Source: Streptomyces melanogenes
GTDB lineage: Bacteria > Actinomycetota > Actinomycetes > Streptomycetales > Streptomycetaceae
Assembly: GCF_014649795.1 (NCBI RefSeq)
Contig: NZ_BMTS01000014.1
Coordinates: 62,001 to 126,000 of the forward strand
Direction of reading: 5' to 3'
Length of the DNA: 64,000 nucleotides
Below the pieces are notes generated by a model. The model had not been told where the DNA came from. It saw only the letters and a list, made by a program, of their open reading frames with translations, and ran no database searches. The position numbers were made by a program, and so were the translations under genes. Of this stretch, positions 42,037 to 50,562 are shown one piece after another (the stretch's first letter is position 1; every line of letters begins with the position of its first letter).

Positions 42037-42514
42037 CGCCACCACCCGGCTCACCCTCGACTCCCCGGCCGAGATGCAGGAGTTGGGCCGCAAGATCGCC
42101 AAACTGCTCCGCCCCGGCGACCTCGTCCTGCTCACCGGCGAGCTCGGCGCGGGCAAGACGACACTGGCGCGCGGCCTCGGCGAGGGCCTCGGGGTGCGCG
42201 GCGCGGTGACCTCCCCCACCTTCGTGATCGCCCGGGTCCACCCGTCCCTGACCGGCGGCCCGGCCCTGGTGCACGTGGACGCGTACCGGCTCGGCGGCGG
42301 TCTGGACGAGATGGAGGACCTCGACCTCGACGTCTCGCTGCCGGATTCGGTGGTGGTCGTGGAGTGGGGCGACGGCAAGGTGGAGGAGCTCTCCGACGAC
42401 CGGCTGCACGTGGTCATCGACCGGGTGGTCGGCGAGACGGACGACGACCGCCGGGTGGTGACCGTGACCGGTCTGGGTACGAGGTGGTCCGCAGCCGGGA
42501 TCGACGGTCTGTAG
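42008..42514 (+). CDS. tsaE: tRNA threonylcarbamoyladenosine biosynthesis ATPase TsaE
   Basis: 168 residues from the ATG at 42008. P-loop GELGAGKTT, then SPTFVIARVH and HVDAYRLGG with the acidic Walker B region VVVVEWGD. TsaE activates the TsaB-TsaD complex for t6A formation on ANN-decoding tRNAs; tsaB and tsaD lie 1.2-2.8 kb downstream. It overlaps the upstream hydrolase gene by 29 bases. Confidence 0.95.
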   Translation: MEAPHSQATDATTRLTLDSPAEMQELGRKIAKLLRPGDLVLLTGELGAGKTTLARGLGEGLGVRGAVTSPTFVIARVHPSLTGGPALVHVDAYRLGGGLDEMEDLDLDVSLPDSVVVVEWGDGKVEELSDDRLHVVIDRVVGETDDDRRVVTVTGLGTRWSAAGIDGL

Positions 42515-42618
42515 CCGCCTGTGGCGGGGCGGGGCGCGTGGGACACGTACGTTCCGACAAGCCGTCGGCAAAATGTTGCGCGGGTCCCGCCGGGCGTGGT
42601 CACATGGTAGGAGAGACC

Positions 42619-42638
42619 TGGTTAGGTCTACCTAACCA
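42619..42638. promoter_or_regulatory. Perfect 20-bp palindrome upstream of a 59-residue protein gene
   Basis: tggttaggtctacctaacca (42619-42638) consists of 9-bp arms around CT. It lies 28 bases upstream of the ATG at 42667. The half-sites TTAGGT/ACCTAA resemble actinobacterial iron-regulator (DtxR/IdeR/DmdR) boxes, but the spacing (2 bases) differs from the usual 7, so the cognate regulator is uncertain. Confidence 0.65.
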
Positions 42639-42666
42639 CGCCTTCTCCAGGAGCCGGGAGGCCGCC

Positions 42667-42846
42667 ATGACCGTGTCGGAGCGCGCAGCGCAGCCGCGGC
42701 GTACGCAGGGTGTGTCCATGAGCGATCTGCTGGCCTCCTGCGCGGCGGCGAACGCCGTCTCGACCCCGCCGAATCCGGCGGAGCCGGACGAGGAACGGTC
42801 GCCGGCCAAGGCCGAGGAGAAAGGCGTGCGGCGCGACGCCGCTTAA
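42667..42846 (+). CDS. Small conserved-looking protein, 59 residues, unknown function
   Basis: The ATG at 42667 has GGGAGG six bases upstream. The sequence is polar with one motif-like stretch, MSDLLASCAAANAVSTPP, then a Pro/Glu-rich tail. There is no membrane segment or known domain. The presence of a good binding site and a perfect palindrome upstream supports a real, regulated gene. It lies between tsaE and the YkuD-like gene. Confidence 0.65.
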   Translation: MTVSERAAQPRRTQGVSMSDLLASCAAANAVSTPPNPAEPDEERSPAKAEEKGVRRDAA

Positions 42847-42892
42847 CTCTTTCGGGTGTAACTAACGGTACGGGTGCGGCAGCGCACCCTCA

Positions 42893-42959
42893 GGGGCGCG
42901 GGGCCGTGACGATGTGCGGCTCCGCCGCGTGGGCGCGACCAGCCACAGACGGCCCGCAG
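42893..42959. repeat. Degenerate copy of the dispersed extragenic repeat
   Basis: It retains aggggcgcgggg and gcgcgaccagccac with ggcccgcag at the end, but the centre of the arm is replaced. It is a remnant in the gap before the minus-strand gene at 42986. Confidence 0.55.
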
Positions 42960-42985
42960 TCGAATTACCGCACCCGGGCGGAGCC

Positions 42986-43570
42986 CTACGGCACCACGAC
43001 GATCTTCGAGCCGATCGTGGCGAAGGTCCACAGCGCGTTGCCGTCCTCGCGCTTCATCCGGATGCCGCCCGTCCGCTTGCTCGGGTCGGGGGTGGCCACC
43101 TTGCCGTTGACCGCCGCGCTGAAGCCGATCGTGACCGAGTCGACGGTGGCGAACCGGACGACGTGCTCGATTTGCACCCCGTCCGAGCCGGCGACGGACG
43201 CGGCCCGCGAGGTCACCGCGTAGTTGCCGGGCTTGGGGCTGACCGTCGACGGCATGACCTCGAAGGTCTTGGGCGCCAGGCCCTTGAGTGTCTTGGTGCC
43301 GACCAGCCAGACGCGCTTGGCGCTCAGCGAGTACACGACGCGCGGGCCGACGCCGGAGTTCTCCGGCAGCGCCGTCACGTTCTTCGAGGGCGTCTTGCCC
43401 TTGGGCGGCACGGCCGCCGAGGAGCTCGGCGCGGGCGAGACGGTGGTGCCCGGCGCGGCCAGATCGGCCTTCGACGGGGAGTTCGCCGACGCCTGGTAGG
43501 CGAGGAAGCCGACCACCGCGAGCGCGGCCGCGGTGAGCCCGGCCACGAATCCCGAGCTGCTCCTTGCCAC
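42986..43570 (-). CDS. Membrane-anchored YkuD-like protein apparently without catalytic residues
   Basis: 194 residues, GTG start with AAAGGGGCGAGCC upstream. N-terminal hydrophobic helix (FVAGLTAAALAVVGFLAYQ), a Ser/Pro linker, then a domain with the L,D-transpeptidase plan: VVYSLSAKRVWLVG at the start, SPKPGNYAV in place of TPxGxF, and a C-terminal GGIRMKREDGNALWTFATIG. The YkuD nucleophile motif S-H-G-C-I-R-M reads R-T-G-G-I-R-M, and the upstream catalytic histidine position reads GFSAAV. It is probably a non-catalytic binding or regulatory paralogue; this is inference from the motif loss. Confidence 0.75.
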   Translation of the reverse strand: MARSSSGFVAGLTAAALAVVGFLAYQASANSPSKADLAAPGTTVSPAPSSSAAVPPKGKTPSKNVTALPENSGVGPRVVYSLSAKRVWLVGTKTLKGLAPKTFEVMPSTVSPKPGNYAVTSRAASVAGSDGVQIEHVVRFATVDSVTIGFSAAVNGKVATPDPSKRTGGIRMKREDGNALWTFATIGSKIVVVP

Positions 43571-43693
43571 CTGGCTCGCCCCTTTCGTACGTACAGGCTT
43601 ACGGATGTGTACAAGCCTGCGGTCATATCTGCGGCTGACGGTAGCAGCCGGGGGCGGCCGGGGCGGGACGCCGTGCCCCCGGCGCCGTGGCCG

Positions 43694-43699
43694 TAGGCT
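43694..43699 (+). promoter_or_regulatory. -10 box of a leaderless tsaB transcript
   Basis: TAGGCT ends six bases before the tsaB GTG. Divergent from the YkuD-like gene. Confidence 0.55.
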
Positions 43700-43705
43700 G
43701 TTCGC

Positions 43706-44359
43706 GTGCTCTTGCTCGCCGTTGATACCGCCACCCCCGCCGTGACCGTCGCCCTGCACGACGGCACGGACGTCGTCGCCGAGACCAGCCGGGTGGACGC
43801 CCGGCGCCACGGGGAGCTGCTGCTGCCCGCCGTCCACCAGGTGCTCGGGGACGCCGGGCTCACGCTCGACGCCGTCACCGACCTGGTCGTCGGGGTCGGC
43901 CCCGGCCCGTACACGGGACTGCGCGTCGGCCTGGTGACGGCCGCGACCTTCGGCTCGGTCCTCGGGGTGCCCGTCCACGGGCTGTGCACGCTCGACGGCC
44001 TCGCCTACGCCTCCGGCATCGAGGAGCCGTTCGTCGTCGCCACCGACGCGCGCCGCAAAGAGGTCTACTGGGCCCGCTACGACGACTTCCGCACCCGGGT
44101 GAGCGAGCCGTCCGTGGACCGGCCCGCCGACATCGCCGAGCAGGTCGCCGGGGTGCCGGTGGTCGGCGCGGGCGCGGTCCTGTACCCGGAGGTGTTTCCG
44201 GACGCGCGCGGCCCCGAGCACCAGTCGGCGGCGGCGCTGGCGTCGCTCGCGGCGGAGCGGCTCGCGGCGGGCGCGGGGTTCCTGGCGCCGGTGCCGCTGT
44301 ACCTGCGCCGCCCGGACGCGCAGGTGCCCAAGAACTACAAGGTGGTCACTCCCCAGTGA
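43706..44359 (+). CDS. tsaB: tRNA threonylcarbamoyladenosine biosynthesis protein TsaB
   Basis: 217 residues, GTG start. TAGGCT lies six bases upstream, so the start is leaderless. The N-terminal ASKHA motif LLLAVDTATPAVTVAL and the GVGPGPYTGLRVG segment are typical. TsaB is the scaffold that holds TsaD. Its stop overlaps rimI (GTGA), and the order tsaB-rimI-tsaD is the usual one. Confidence 0.96.
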   Translation: MLLLAVDTATPAVTVALHDGTDVVAETSRVDARRHGELLLPAVHQVLGDAGLTLDAVTDLVVGVGPGPYTGLRVGLVTAATFGSVLGVPVHGLCTLDGLAYASGIEEPFVVATDARRKEVYWARYDDFRTRVSEPSVDRPADIAEQVAGVPVVGAGAVLYPEVFPDARGPEHQSAAALASLAAERLAAGAGFLAPVPLYLRRPDAQVPKNYKVVTPQ

Positions 44360-44850
44360 GCGTGGTGCTCCGCGAGATGCGCTGGTGGGACATAGAACCG
44401 GTGCTCGCGCTCGAACACGACCTGTTCCCCGAGGACGCCTGGTCGGCGGGGATGTTCTGGTCGGAGCTCGCGCACGCCAGGGGCCCGGGCGCCACCCGGC
44501 GCTATGTGGTCGCCGAGGACGGGTCGGGCCGGCTGGTCGGCTACGCGGGCCTCGCGGCCGCGGGCGGCCTCGGCGACGTCCAGACCATCGCCGCCGCCCG
44601 CGACCAGTGGGGCACGGGCCTGGGCGCCCGGCTCCTGACCGACCTGCTCAAGCACGCCACCGCCTTCGAGTGCGACGAGGTCCTGCTCGAAGTGCGGGTG
44701 GACAACACCCGGGCCCAGAAGCTCTACGAGCGCTTCGGCTTCGAGCCCATCGGATTCCGGCGGGGCTACTACCAGCCGGGCAACGTCGACGCGCTCGTGA
44801 TGCGCCTGATCGTCCAGGAACACGACCGAGGAACAGAAGAGACTGACTGA
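44356..44850 (+). CDS. rimI: Ribosomal protein S18-alanine N-acetyltransferase RimI
   Basis: 164 residues from the GTG overlapping the tsaB stop. GNAT acetyl-CoA fold: the A-motif [21 protein letters not shown] is present, and the B-motif is [20 protein letters not shown]. In bacteria this gene is regularly embedded between tsaB and tsaD. Stop overlaps tsaD by one base. Confidence 0.93.
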   Translation: MSVVLREMRWWDIEPVLALEHDLFPEDAWSAGMFWSELAHARGPGATRRYVVAEDGSGRLVGYAGLAAAGGLGDVQTIAAARDQWGTGLGARLLTDLLKHATAFECDEVLLEVRVDNTRAQKLYERFGFEPIGFRRGYYQPGNVDALVMRLIVQEHDRGTEETD

Positions 44851-45953
44851 TGGCTGACGAACCGCTGGTACTCGGCATCGAGACCTCCTGCGACGAGACC
44901 GGCGTCGGCATCGTGCGCGGCACGACGCTGCTCGCCGACGCCGTCGCGTCCAGCGTGGACACCCACGCCCGGTTCGGCGGCGTGGTGCCCGAGATCGCCT
45001 CGCGCGCGCACCTGGAGGCGATGGTCCCCACCATCGAGCGCGCCCTGAAGACGGCCGGGATCTCCGCCCGGGACCTCGACGGCATCGCGGTGACGGCGGG
45101 CCCCGGCCTGGCGGGCGCGCTGCTCGTCGGCGTCTCGGCCGCCAAGGCCTACGCGTACGCCCTGAACAAGCCGCTGTACGGCGTGAACCACCTCGCCTCG
45201 CACATCTGCGTCGACCAGCTGGAGCACGGGCCGCTGCCCGAGCCCACGATGGCGCTGCTTGTCAGCGGCGGCCATTCCTCGCTGCTGCTCGCGCCCGACA
45301 TCACCGCCGACGTCCGCCCGATGGGCGCGACGATCGACGACGCGGCGGGCGAGGCGTTCGACAAGATCGCGCGCGTGCTCGACCTGGGCTTCCCGGGCGG
45401 CCCGGTGATCGACCGGCTCGCCAAGGAGGGCGACCCGAAGGCGATCGCGTTCCCGCGCGGACTGAGCGGCTCGCGCGACCCGGCGTACGACTTCTCCTTC
45501 TCGGGGCTGAAGACGGCCGTGGCCCGCTGGATCGAGGCGAAGCGGAACGCGGGCGAGGAAGTGCCGGTGCGGGACGTGGCGGCCTCCTTCCAGGAGGCCG
45601 TGGTCGACGTCCTGACCCGCAAGGCCGTCCGGGCCTGCAAGGACGAGGGCGTGGACCACCTGATGATCGGCGGCGGCGTCGCGGCCAACTCGCGGCTGCG
45701 CGCGCTCGCCCAGGAGCGCTGCGAGAAGGCGGGCATCCGGCTGCGGGTGCCCCGGCCCGGGCTGTGCACGGACAACGGCGCGATGGTGGCGGCGCTCGGC
45801 GCGGAGATGGTGGCGCGCAACCGGCCCGCCTCGGACCTCGACCTGTCGGCGGACTCCTCGCTGCCGGTGACGGACCCGCACGTGCCGGGCGCGGGCCACT
45901 CCCACGACCACGACCATGTGCACGAGGTCAGCAAGGAGAACCTGTACCCGTGA
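44850..45953 (+). CDS. tsaD: tRNA N6-adenosine threonylcarbamoyltransferase TsaD
   Basis: 367 residues. Metal-binding HLASH motif, ASKHA blocks [40 protein letters not shown], and [11 protein letters not shown]. It transfers threonylcarbamoyl to A37 of tRNA. The C-terminus ends in a His-rich tail ([10 protein letters not shown]) not needed for the catalytic fold. The stop overlaps the next gene by four bases (GTGA). Confidence 0.97.
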   Translation: MADEPLVLGIETSCDETGVGIVRGTTLLADAVASSVDTHARFGGVVPEIASRAHLEAMVPTIERALKTAGISARDLDGIAVTAGPGLAGALLVGVSAAKAYAYALNKPLYGVNHLASHICVDQLEHGPLPEPTMALLVSGGHSSLLLAPDITADVRPMGATIDDAAGEAFDKIARVLDLGFPGGPVIDRLAKEGDPKAIAFPRGLSGSRDPAYDFSFSGLKTAVARWIEAKRNAGEEVPVRDVAASFQEAVVDVLTRKAVRACKDEGVDHLMIGGGVAANSRLRALAQERCEKAGIRLRVPRPGLCTDNGAMVAALGAEMVARNRPASDLDLSADSSLPVTDPHVPGAGHSHDHDHVHEVSKENLYP

Positions 45954-46216
45954 CGGTCGCCCTGATGTGGGAGGCGCGGGCGGTCCAGGGCCGGGGCGGG
46001 GACCTCCTCGCCTGGGCCCGGGCCCAGCCGCTGCCGTACCCGCCGGTGCGCCGGGAGGTCTTCGCGGCGCCCCAGGACCGGGTGCTCGTGATCACCTGGT
46101 GGGACGCGGCGTACGACGCGGAGCTGCCCGAACTGCCCGAGCCCGACGGGGAGTTGGTGACCCGGCCGGTACACCGCTGGCGCTTCGAGTCACTCGGAGT
46201 GGAACCTCCGGCCTGA
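45950..46216 (+). CDS. Small conserved-looking protein, 88 residues, unknown function
   Basis: GTG start overlapping the tsaD stop, so it is probably translated with the t6A genes. The fold may be a ferredoxin-like alpha/beta dimer, since it has the spacing of small antibiotic-biosynthesis-monooxygenase-like proteins ([19 protein letters not shown]), but the evidence is weak. No function is assigned. Confidence 0.75.
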   Translation: MTVALMWEARAVQGRGGDLLAWARAQPLPYPPVRREVFAAPQDRVLVITWWDAAYDAELPELPEPDGELVTRPVHRWRFESLGVEPPA

Positions 46217-46277
46217 ATTCTGCATCGATCTGTACGCAGAGGGCGTATCGGTCGGCGGTTCGGGGTTGGTTCACACA

Positions 46278-47135
46278 GTGGGTAAGAAGAGCGCGGCAGC
46301 GGCGGCACTGGTCCTGTCCGGGGTGCTGCTCGCCACGGGCTGCTCGTCCGACGGCGACTCGGGGAGCGGCCCCGCGAAGACCGGCGGCGGTACGGCACCC
46401 GCGCCCGCCACGTCGGCCTCCGGGCCCGCCGAGGGCGCCGGGGACGGCCCCGCGAGCGCGGCCGCGTACCGCAAGTGGGGCCTCAAGCCGCTGCCCGCCG
46501 CCCCGGCGCCGCCCGCCGAGAAGCCGGTGAAGGCGAAGCCGGGCGAGGTCCCGGTGATCAGCGACATCCCCACCAAGGAGAAGGTCGTCTTCGTGACCTT
46601 CGACGACGGGGCCGAGAAGGACCCCAGGTTCGTGGAGATGATGCGGGACCTGAAGATCCCCTTCACGATGTTCCTCACCGACGCGGCGATCAGCGGCAAC
46701 AAGGGCTACTTCAAGCCGCTCCAGCAGCTCGGCAACGCGATCCAGAACCACACCCTGACGCACCCCAACATGCGCACCGAGAGCGGCGCCCAGCAGCAGC
46801 ACCAGATATGCGGCCAGCAGGAGAAGCTGACCAAGGAGTACGGCAAGGCACCCCGGCTCTTCCGGCCGCCGTACGGCAACTGGAACGAGGCGACGCGCGC
46901 GGCGGCCAAGGAGTGCGGGATCCAGTCGATCGTGCTGTGGCGCGAGTCGATGCAGATCCAGAACATGCAGTACCAGCGCGGTGACAAGAAGCTCCACCCC
47001 GGCGACATCATCCTGGCCCACTTCCGCGGCAAGAGCGAGCTCAAGGGCCACACGATGACCGAGATGACGGCGAACATGCTGCGCCACATCCAGGAGCAGG
47101 GCTTCGCGGTGGCGCGCCTGGAGGACTACGTCTAG
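46278..47135 (+). CDS. Polysaccharide deacetylase (NodB domain), lipoprotein
   Basis: 285 residues from the GTG at 46278; a TTG four codons earlier is possible. Lipoprotein signal LSGVLLATGC (lipobox ATGC). NodB motifs: TFDDGAEKDP (motif 1, metal Asp), NHTLTHPNM (motif 2, H-x3-H), LFRPPYGN (motif 3), and LAHFRG near the end. It is expected to remove acetyl groups from cell-wall glycans. A paralogue at 57.1 kb shares the C-terminal ARLEDYV. Confidence 0.92.
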   Translation: MGKKSAAAAALVLSGVLLATGCSSDGDSGSGPAKTGGGTAPAPATSASGPAEGAGDGPASAAAYRKWGLKPLPAAPAPPAEKPVKAKPGEVPVISDIPTKEKVVFVTFDDGAEKDPRFVEMMRDLKIPFTMFLTDAAISGNKGYFKPLQQLGNAIQNHTLTHPNMRTESGAQQQHQICGQQEKLTKEYGKAPRLFRPPYGNWNEATRAAAKECGIQSIVLWRESMQIQNMQYQRGDKKLHPGDIILAHFRGKSELKGHTMTEMTANMLRHIQEQGFAVARLEDYV

Positions 47136-47163
47136 AAAAAGTGGGGCGGATTTCCTCCCGCCG

Positions 47164-47190
47164 TGTCGAATCTGGCCCGGGCCGTTCGAC
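47164..47190 (+). promoter_or_regulatory. ECF42-type promoter of the DGPF-sigma operon
   Basis: TGTCGA (47164-47169) and CGAC (47187-47190) are separated by 17 bases. This matches the promoter described for ECF42 sigma factors (TGTCGA in the -35 and CGA/TC in the -10 region). It lies 71 bases before the DGPF gene and no similar site precedes the sigma gene, so the operon is probably autoregulated. Confidence 0.75.
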
Positions 47191-47261
47191 GTAAGGGTGA
47201 GAGGCGGGGAAAGGCCCCGCCGCCACCCTCCGGGTTTCCGGACGTTCCGAGGAGAACCACC

Positions 47262-47618
47262 ATGCCGCGCTACCTGTCGATGATCCGCATCAACGAGGCC
47301 GACGCCCCCGCCGAGGGCCCCAGCCCCGAGCTGATGGAGCGGATGGGCCATCTGATCGAGGAGATGACCAAGGCCGGGGTGCTGCTCGACACCGCCGGGC
47401 TCACCCCCACCGCCCAGGGCACCAGGGTCACCTGGTCGGGCGGGCAGCTCTCGACGACCGACGGGCCCTTCACCGAGTCCAAGGAGGTCATCGGCGGCTA
47501 CGCGCTCCTGCAGTGCAAGGACAAGGCCGAGGCGGTCGAGTGGACCAAGCGGTTCCTGACGGTCCACGAGGACCACTGGACGGTCACCTGCGAGCTCCGT
47601 GAGATCGCCGAGGGCTGA
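47262..47618 (+). CDS. DGPF (YCII-related) protein of the ECF42 system
   Basis: 118 residues with the DGPF signature (STTDGPFTESKEVIGGYALL) in a YCII-like ferredoxin fold. DGPF proteins are the usual genomic partners and targets of ECF42 sigma factors; their chemistry is not known. Start ATG at 47262, GAGGAGAACCACC upstream. The sigma gene follows after 77 bases. Confidence 0.92.
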   Translation: MPRYLSMIRINEADAPAEGPSPELMERMGHLIEEMTKAGVLLDTAGLTPTAQGTRVTWSGGQLSTTDGPFTESKEVIGGYALLQCKDKAEAVEWTKRFLTVHEDHWTVTCELREIAEG

Positions 47619-47695
47619 GAAGCCTGTCTTTGACGCCGTGTCCCCGGCCCGGCGCCGATTGCCGCCGGGCCGCGCGGGTGCTCTCATGACTGCCC

Positions 47696-48943
47696 GTGAG
47701 CACAGAAAAGGACGCGGTCGAGGCCGTCTTCCGGATCGAGGCCCCGCGCGTCATCGCCGCCGTCGCCCGGATCGTCCGCGACGTCGGCATCGCCGAGGAG
47801 CTGGCGCAGGACGCGCTGGTCGCCGCCCTGGAGCGGTGGCCCGAGACAGGAGTGCCGGACAATCCGGGCGCCTGGCTCACGGCCACCGCCAGGCACCGGG
47901 CCGTCGACCTGGTGCGGCGCCGCGAGACGTACGCGCGCAAGCTCGCCGAGATCGGCCGCGACCTCGACGAGGCGGCGGTGGAGCCGGAGTTCGCGGCCGC
48001 CGAGGACCCGGACGCGATCGACGACGACCTGCTCCGGCTGATCTTCACCGCCTGCCACCCGGTGCTCTCCACCGAGGCGCGTATCGCCCTGACGCTGCGG
48101 CTGCTCGGCGGGCTGACGACGGACGAGATCGCCCGCGCGTTCCTCGCCCAGGAGTCGACGGTCGCCCAGCGGATCTCCCGCGCCAAGCGGTCGCTGGCCG
48201 GGGCGGGGGTGCCGTTCGAGGTGCCGTACGGCCCGGAGCGCGCGGCGCGGCTCGCCTCCGTCCTGGAGGTGATCTACCTCGTCTTCAACGAGGGGTACGC
48301 GGCGACGGCCGGGGACGACCTGGTGCGCCCGGCGCTGTGCGAGGACGCGCTGCGGCTGGCGCGGGTGCTCGCCGGGCTGATGCCCGAGGAGCCCGAGGTC
48401 CACGCGCTGGCCGCGCTCCTGGAGATCCAGGCGTCGCGCATCAACGCGCGCACGGACGCGACCGGCGCGCCCGTGCTGCTCGCCGACCAGAACCGCTCCC
48501 GCTGGAACCGGCTGCTGATCCGGCGCGGCTTCGCGGCGCTGACCCGCGCGGGCGAACTCGGCGGCGCCCCGGGCCCGTACGCGCTCCAGGCCGCCATCGC
48601 CGCCTGCCACGCGCGGGCCGCCTCGTACGAGGAGACCGACTGGGCGGCGATCGCCGCGCTCTACCGGCGGCTCGCGGACCTCGCGCCCTCCCCGGTGGTG
48701 GAGCTGAACCGGGCGGTCGCCGTGTCGATGGCCGAGGGCCCGGGGGCGGGCCTGGCGATCGTGGACGCGCTCGCCGCCGACCCGGCCCTGCGCGGCTACC
48801 ACCTGCTGCCGAGCGTCCGGGGCGACCTGCTGGAACGCCTCGGGCGTACGGAGGAGGCCCGCGCGGAGTTCACCCGCGCGGCGGAGCTGACGCGCAACGC
48901 GCGCGAGCGGGAGCTGCTGCGGGCGCGCGCAGCGGACGCGTAG
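47696..48943 (+). CDS. ECF42-group RNA polymerase sigma factor with a C-terminal extension
   Basis: 415 residues, GTG start. Region 2 (VFRIEAPRVIAAVARIVRD, AEELAQDALVAALERWPE) and region 4 (LTLRLLGGLTTDEIARAFL, ESTVAQRISRAKRSL) are at residues about 10-170. About 240 further residues contain the helical TPR-like extension typical of ECF42, which replaces the anti-sigma factor as the control element. The DGPF gene upstream and the TGTCGA promoter support the group assignment. Confidence 0.92.
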   Translation: MSTEKDAVEAVFRIEAPRVIAAVARIVRDVGIAEELAQDALVAALERWPETGVPDNPGAWLTATARHRAVDLVRRRETYARKLAEIGRDLDEAAVEPEFAAAEDPDAIDDDLLRLIFTACHPVLSTEARIALTLRLLGGLTTDEIARAFLAQESTVAQRISRAKRSLAGAGVPFEVPYGPERAARLASVLEVIYLVFNEGYAATAGDDLVRPALCEDALRLARVLAGLMPEEPEVHALAALLEIQASRINARTDATGAPVLLADQNRSRWNRLLIRRGFAALTRAGELGGAPGPYALQAAIAACHARAASYEETDWAAIAALYRRLADLAPSPVVELNRAVAVSMAEGPGAGLAIVDALAADPALRGYHLLPSVRGDLLERLGRTEEARAEFTRAAELTRNARERELLRARAADA

Positions 48944-49034
48944 TCCGACGATGAGTTTCGGGAACGCCCCCGGTCTACCTTCCAGACCCGCCGGCAGCCG
49001 CGTCGGAGGGCCGGTCGAGAGGGAGGCAGCACCC

Positions 49035-49523
49035 ATGTCCGCTCAGAAGATCACGACGTTCCTGTGGTTCGAGGACAAGGCCGAGGAGGCCGCGCGGTTC
49101 TACGTCTCCGTCTTCGGCGGGGACTCGCGGATCGTCGGGACCACGCGGTACCCGGAAGCCGTCCCGCACCAGGGCGGCTCGGTCATGACGGTCACCTTCG
49201 AGCTGGCCGGCCAGCAGTACACGGCGCTCAACGGCGGCAAGCAGGACTGGTCCTTCAGCGAGGCCATCTCGCTCTCCGTCGACTGCGGGGACCAGGAGGA
49301 GGTCGACGGCCTCTGGGCCAGGCTGACCGACGGCGGCGAGCCCGGGCCGTGCGGCTGGCTGAAGGACAAGTACGGCCTGTCCTGGCAGATCGTGCCGCGC
49401 TATCTGAGCGAGCGGATCAGTGCGGACGAGGACCGGGCGGCGGTGAACCGGATGGTGGACGCGATGATGAAGATGGGGAAGCTGGACGTGGCGGCGCTGA
49501 AGGCGGCGTACGAGGGGAAGTGA
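49035..49523 (+). CDS. VOC-family protein (PhnB/3-demethylubiquinone methyltransferase-like)
   Basis: 162 residues from the ATG at 49035 (GAGGGAGGCAGC upstream). Starts KITTFLWFEDKAEEAARFY, typical of the glyoxalase/VOC fold of the PhnB type; the C-terminus has GWLKDKYGLSWQIVPR. Metal ligands are not certain. It lies next to the ECF42 unit, but no TGTCGA site precedes it. Confidence 0.9.
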   Translation: MSAQKITTFLWFEDKAEEAARFYVSVFGGDSRIVGTTRYPEAVPHQGGSVMTVTFELAGQQYTALNGGKQDWSFSEAISLSVDCGDQEEVDGLWARLTDGGEPGPCGWLKDKYGLSWQIVPRYLSERISADEDRAAVNRMVDAMMKMGKLDVAALKAAYEGK

Positions 49524-49528
49524 CGGGC

Positions 49529-50392
49529 TCACGGCCGGTGCAGCAGCTCCACCACACCGGCCAGGTCCTCCTCGCCGTGCCCGTCCGCGACGCGGCGCCG
49601 CATCAGGTCGAAGAGCGGGGCGAGCAGCTCGGTGCCAACGCCCTGGGCGCGGCCGAGGCCTTCGAGGGTGTCCTGGGCGGCGACCTGCATGGCGAGGTTG
49701 GAGCCGGTCGTCGCGTACGCGCCCTTGGCGGTCTGGGCCGCCATCCGCGGCAGGAGGCTCGTCATGGCGTGCAGCCACGGGACGAGCAGCGCGGTCGTGA
49801 ACTCCTCGACGTCCGCGCCCGCCGACCGCACCAGCGCGGCCGACTGGAGGAACCCGGCGAACATCCCGTACATGCCGGTCAGCATGGCCAGGTCGTGCAG
49901 CGGGGCACGGCCCGCGTCGTCGCCGAGGTAGACGGCGCGGCCGAAGACCTGCAGCACCTCGCGGTGCGCCTCGAAGGCGGGCGTGGAGCCGCTGTACAGC
50001 ACCAGCGCCTCCGGGCGGCCGATCATCGCCGGGACGGCCATGATGCCGCCGTCGAGGTACTCGGCTCCCAACACCCGTACCTTGTCCGCCAGTTCGCGGG
50101 CCTCGTCGGGCGACCCGTTGGTGAGGTTGACGACGACGCGCCCGCGCAGGTCGTCCCCGGCGGCGTCCACGAGGGCGTGCACATCGGCGTACCCGAGGAC
50201 GCAGAGGACCACCACGTCGGCGGCCCGGGCGGCCTCGGCGACGCTCCCGGTCCGCAGCGCGCCGCGCTCGACGAGCGGGTCGGCCTTGGCGGGGGTGCGG
50301 TTCCAGACGGTGGTGGTGTGCCCGGCGGCGAGGAGCGCGTCGGCGAGGGCGGTGCCCATGGCGCCCAGGCCGACGACGGAAACGGAACTCAT
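49529..50392 (-). CDS. NAD(P)-binding oxidoreductase, imine reductase/hydroxyisobutyrate dehydrogenase-like
   Basis: 287 residues. N-terminal Rossmann fold VVGLGAMGTALADALLAAGH (GxGxxG), then the helical domain with LHDLAMLTGMYGMFAGFLQ, which resembles the active-site helix of bacterial imine reductases. The start has GGAGACC upstream (minus strand). Substrate unknown. It is convergent with the VOC gene and its promoter region carries a strong palindrome. Confidence 0.88.
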   Translation of the reverse strand: MSSVSVVGLGAMGTALADALLAAGHTTTVWNRTPAKADPLVERGALRTGSVAEAARAADVVVLCVLGYADVHALVDAAGDDLRGRVVVNLTNGSPDEARELADKVRVLGAEYLDGGIMAVPAMIGRPEALVLYSGSTPAFEAHREVLQVFGRAVYLGDDAGRAPLHDLAMLTGMYGMFAGFLQSAALVRSAGADVEEFTTALLVPWLHAMTSLLPRMAAQTAKGAYATTGSNLAMQVAAQDTLEGLGRAQGVGTELLAPLFDLMRRRVADGHGEEDLAGVVELLHRP

Positions 50393-50486
50393 GGGGGAGG
50401 TCTCCTTGGAGGGGTGGTGGGGGTGGCGGTGAGGTCGCCGGTTCCGAGTCTCATGTGCGGCACCGGGGCCAACAAGTACCGACTTT

Positions 50487-50500
50487 TAAGTACGTACTTA
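50487..50500. promoter_or_regulatory. 14-bp palindromic operator near the imine-reductase-like gene
   Basis: TAAGTACGTACTTA is a perfect palindrome, with related half-sites AAGTACC and GTGCGTAC on its flanks. The AAGTAC/GTACTT words match operators of HxlR/MarR-type regulators that control oxidoreductases. No regulator gene is adjacent. Confidence 0.6.
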
Positions 50501-50562
50501 CCGAAAAGTGCGTACGGGGACGGGGCGGAGGGGGTGGCCGGGCCGCCGGTAACCTCGTGCAC

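Noticed and set aside
42619-42638. Canonical DmdR/IdeR iron box
   Set aside because: The half-sites fit, but the spacing between TTAGGT and ACCTAA is 2 rather than 7 bases. Kept only as an unassigned palindrome.
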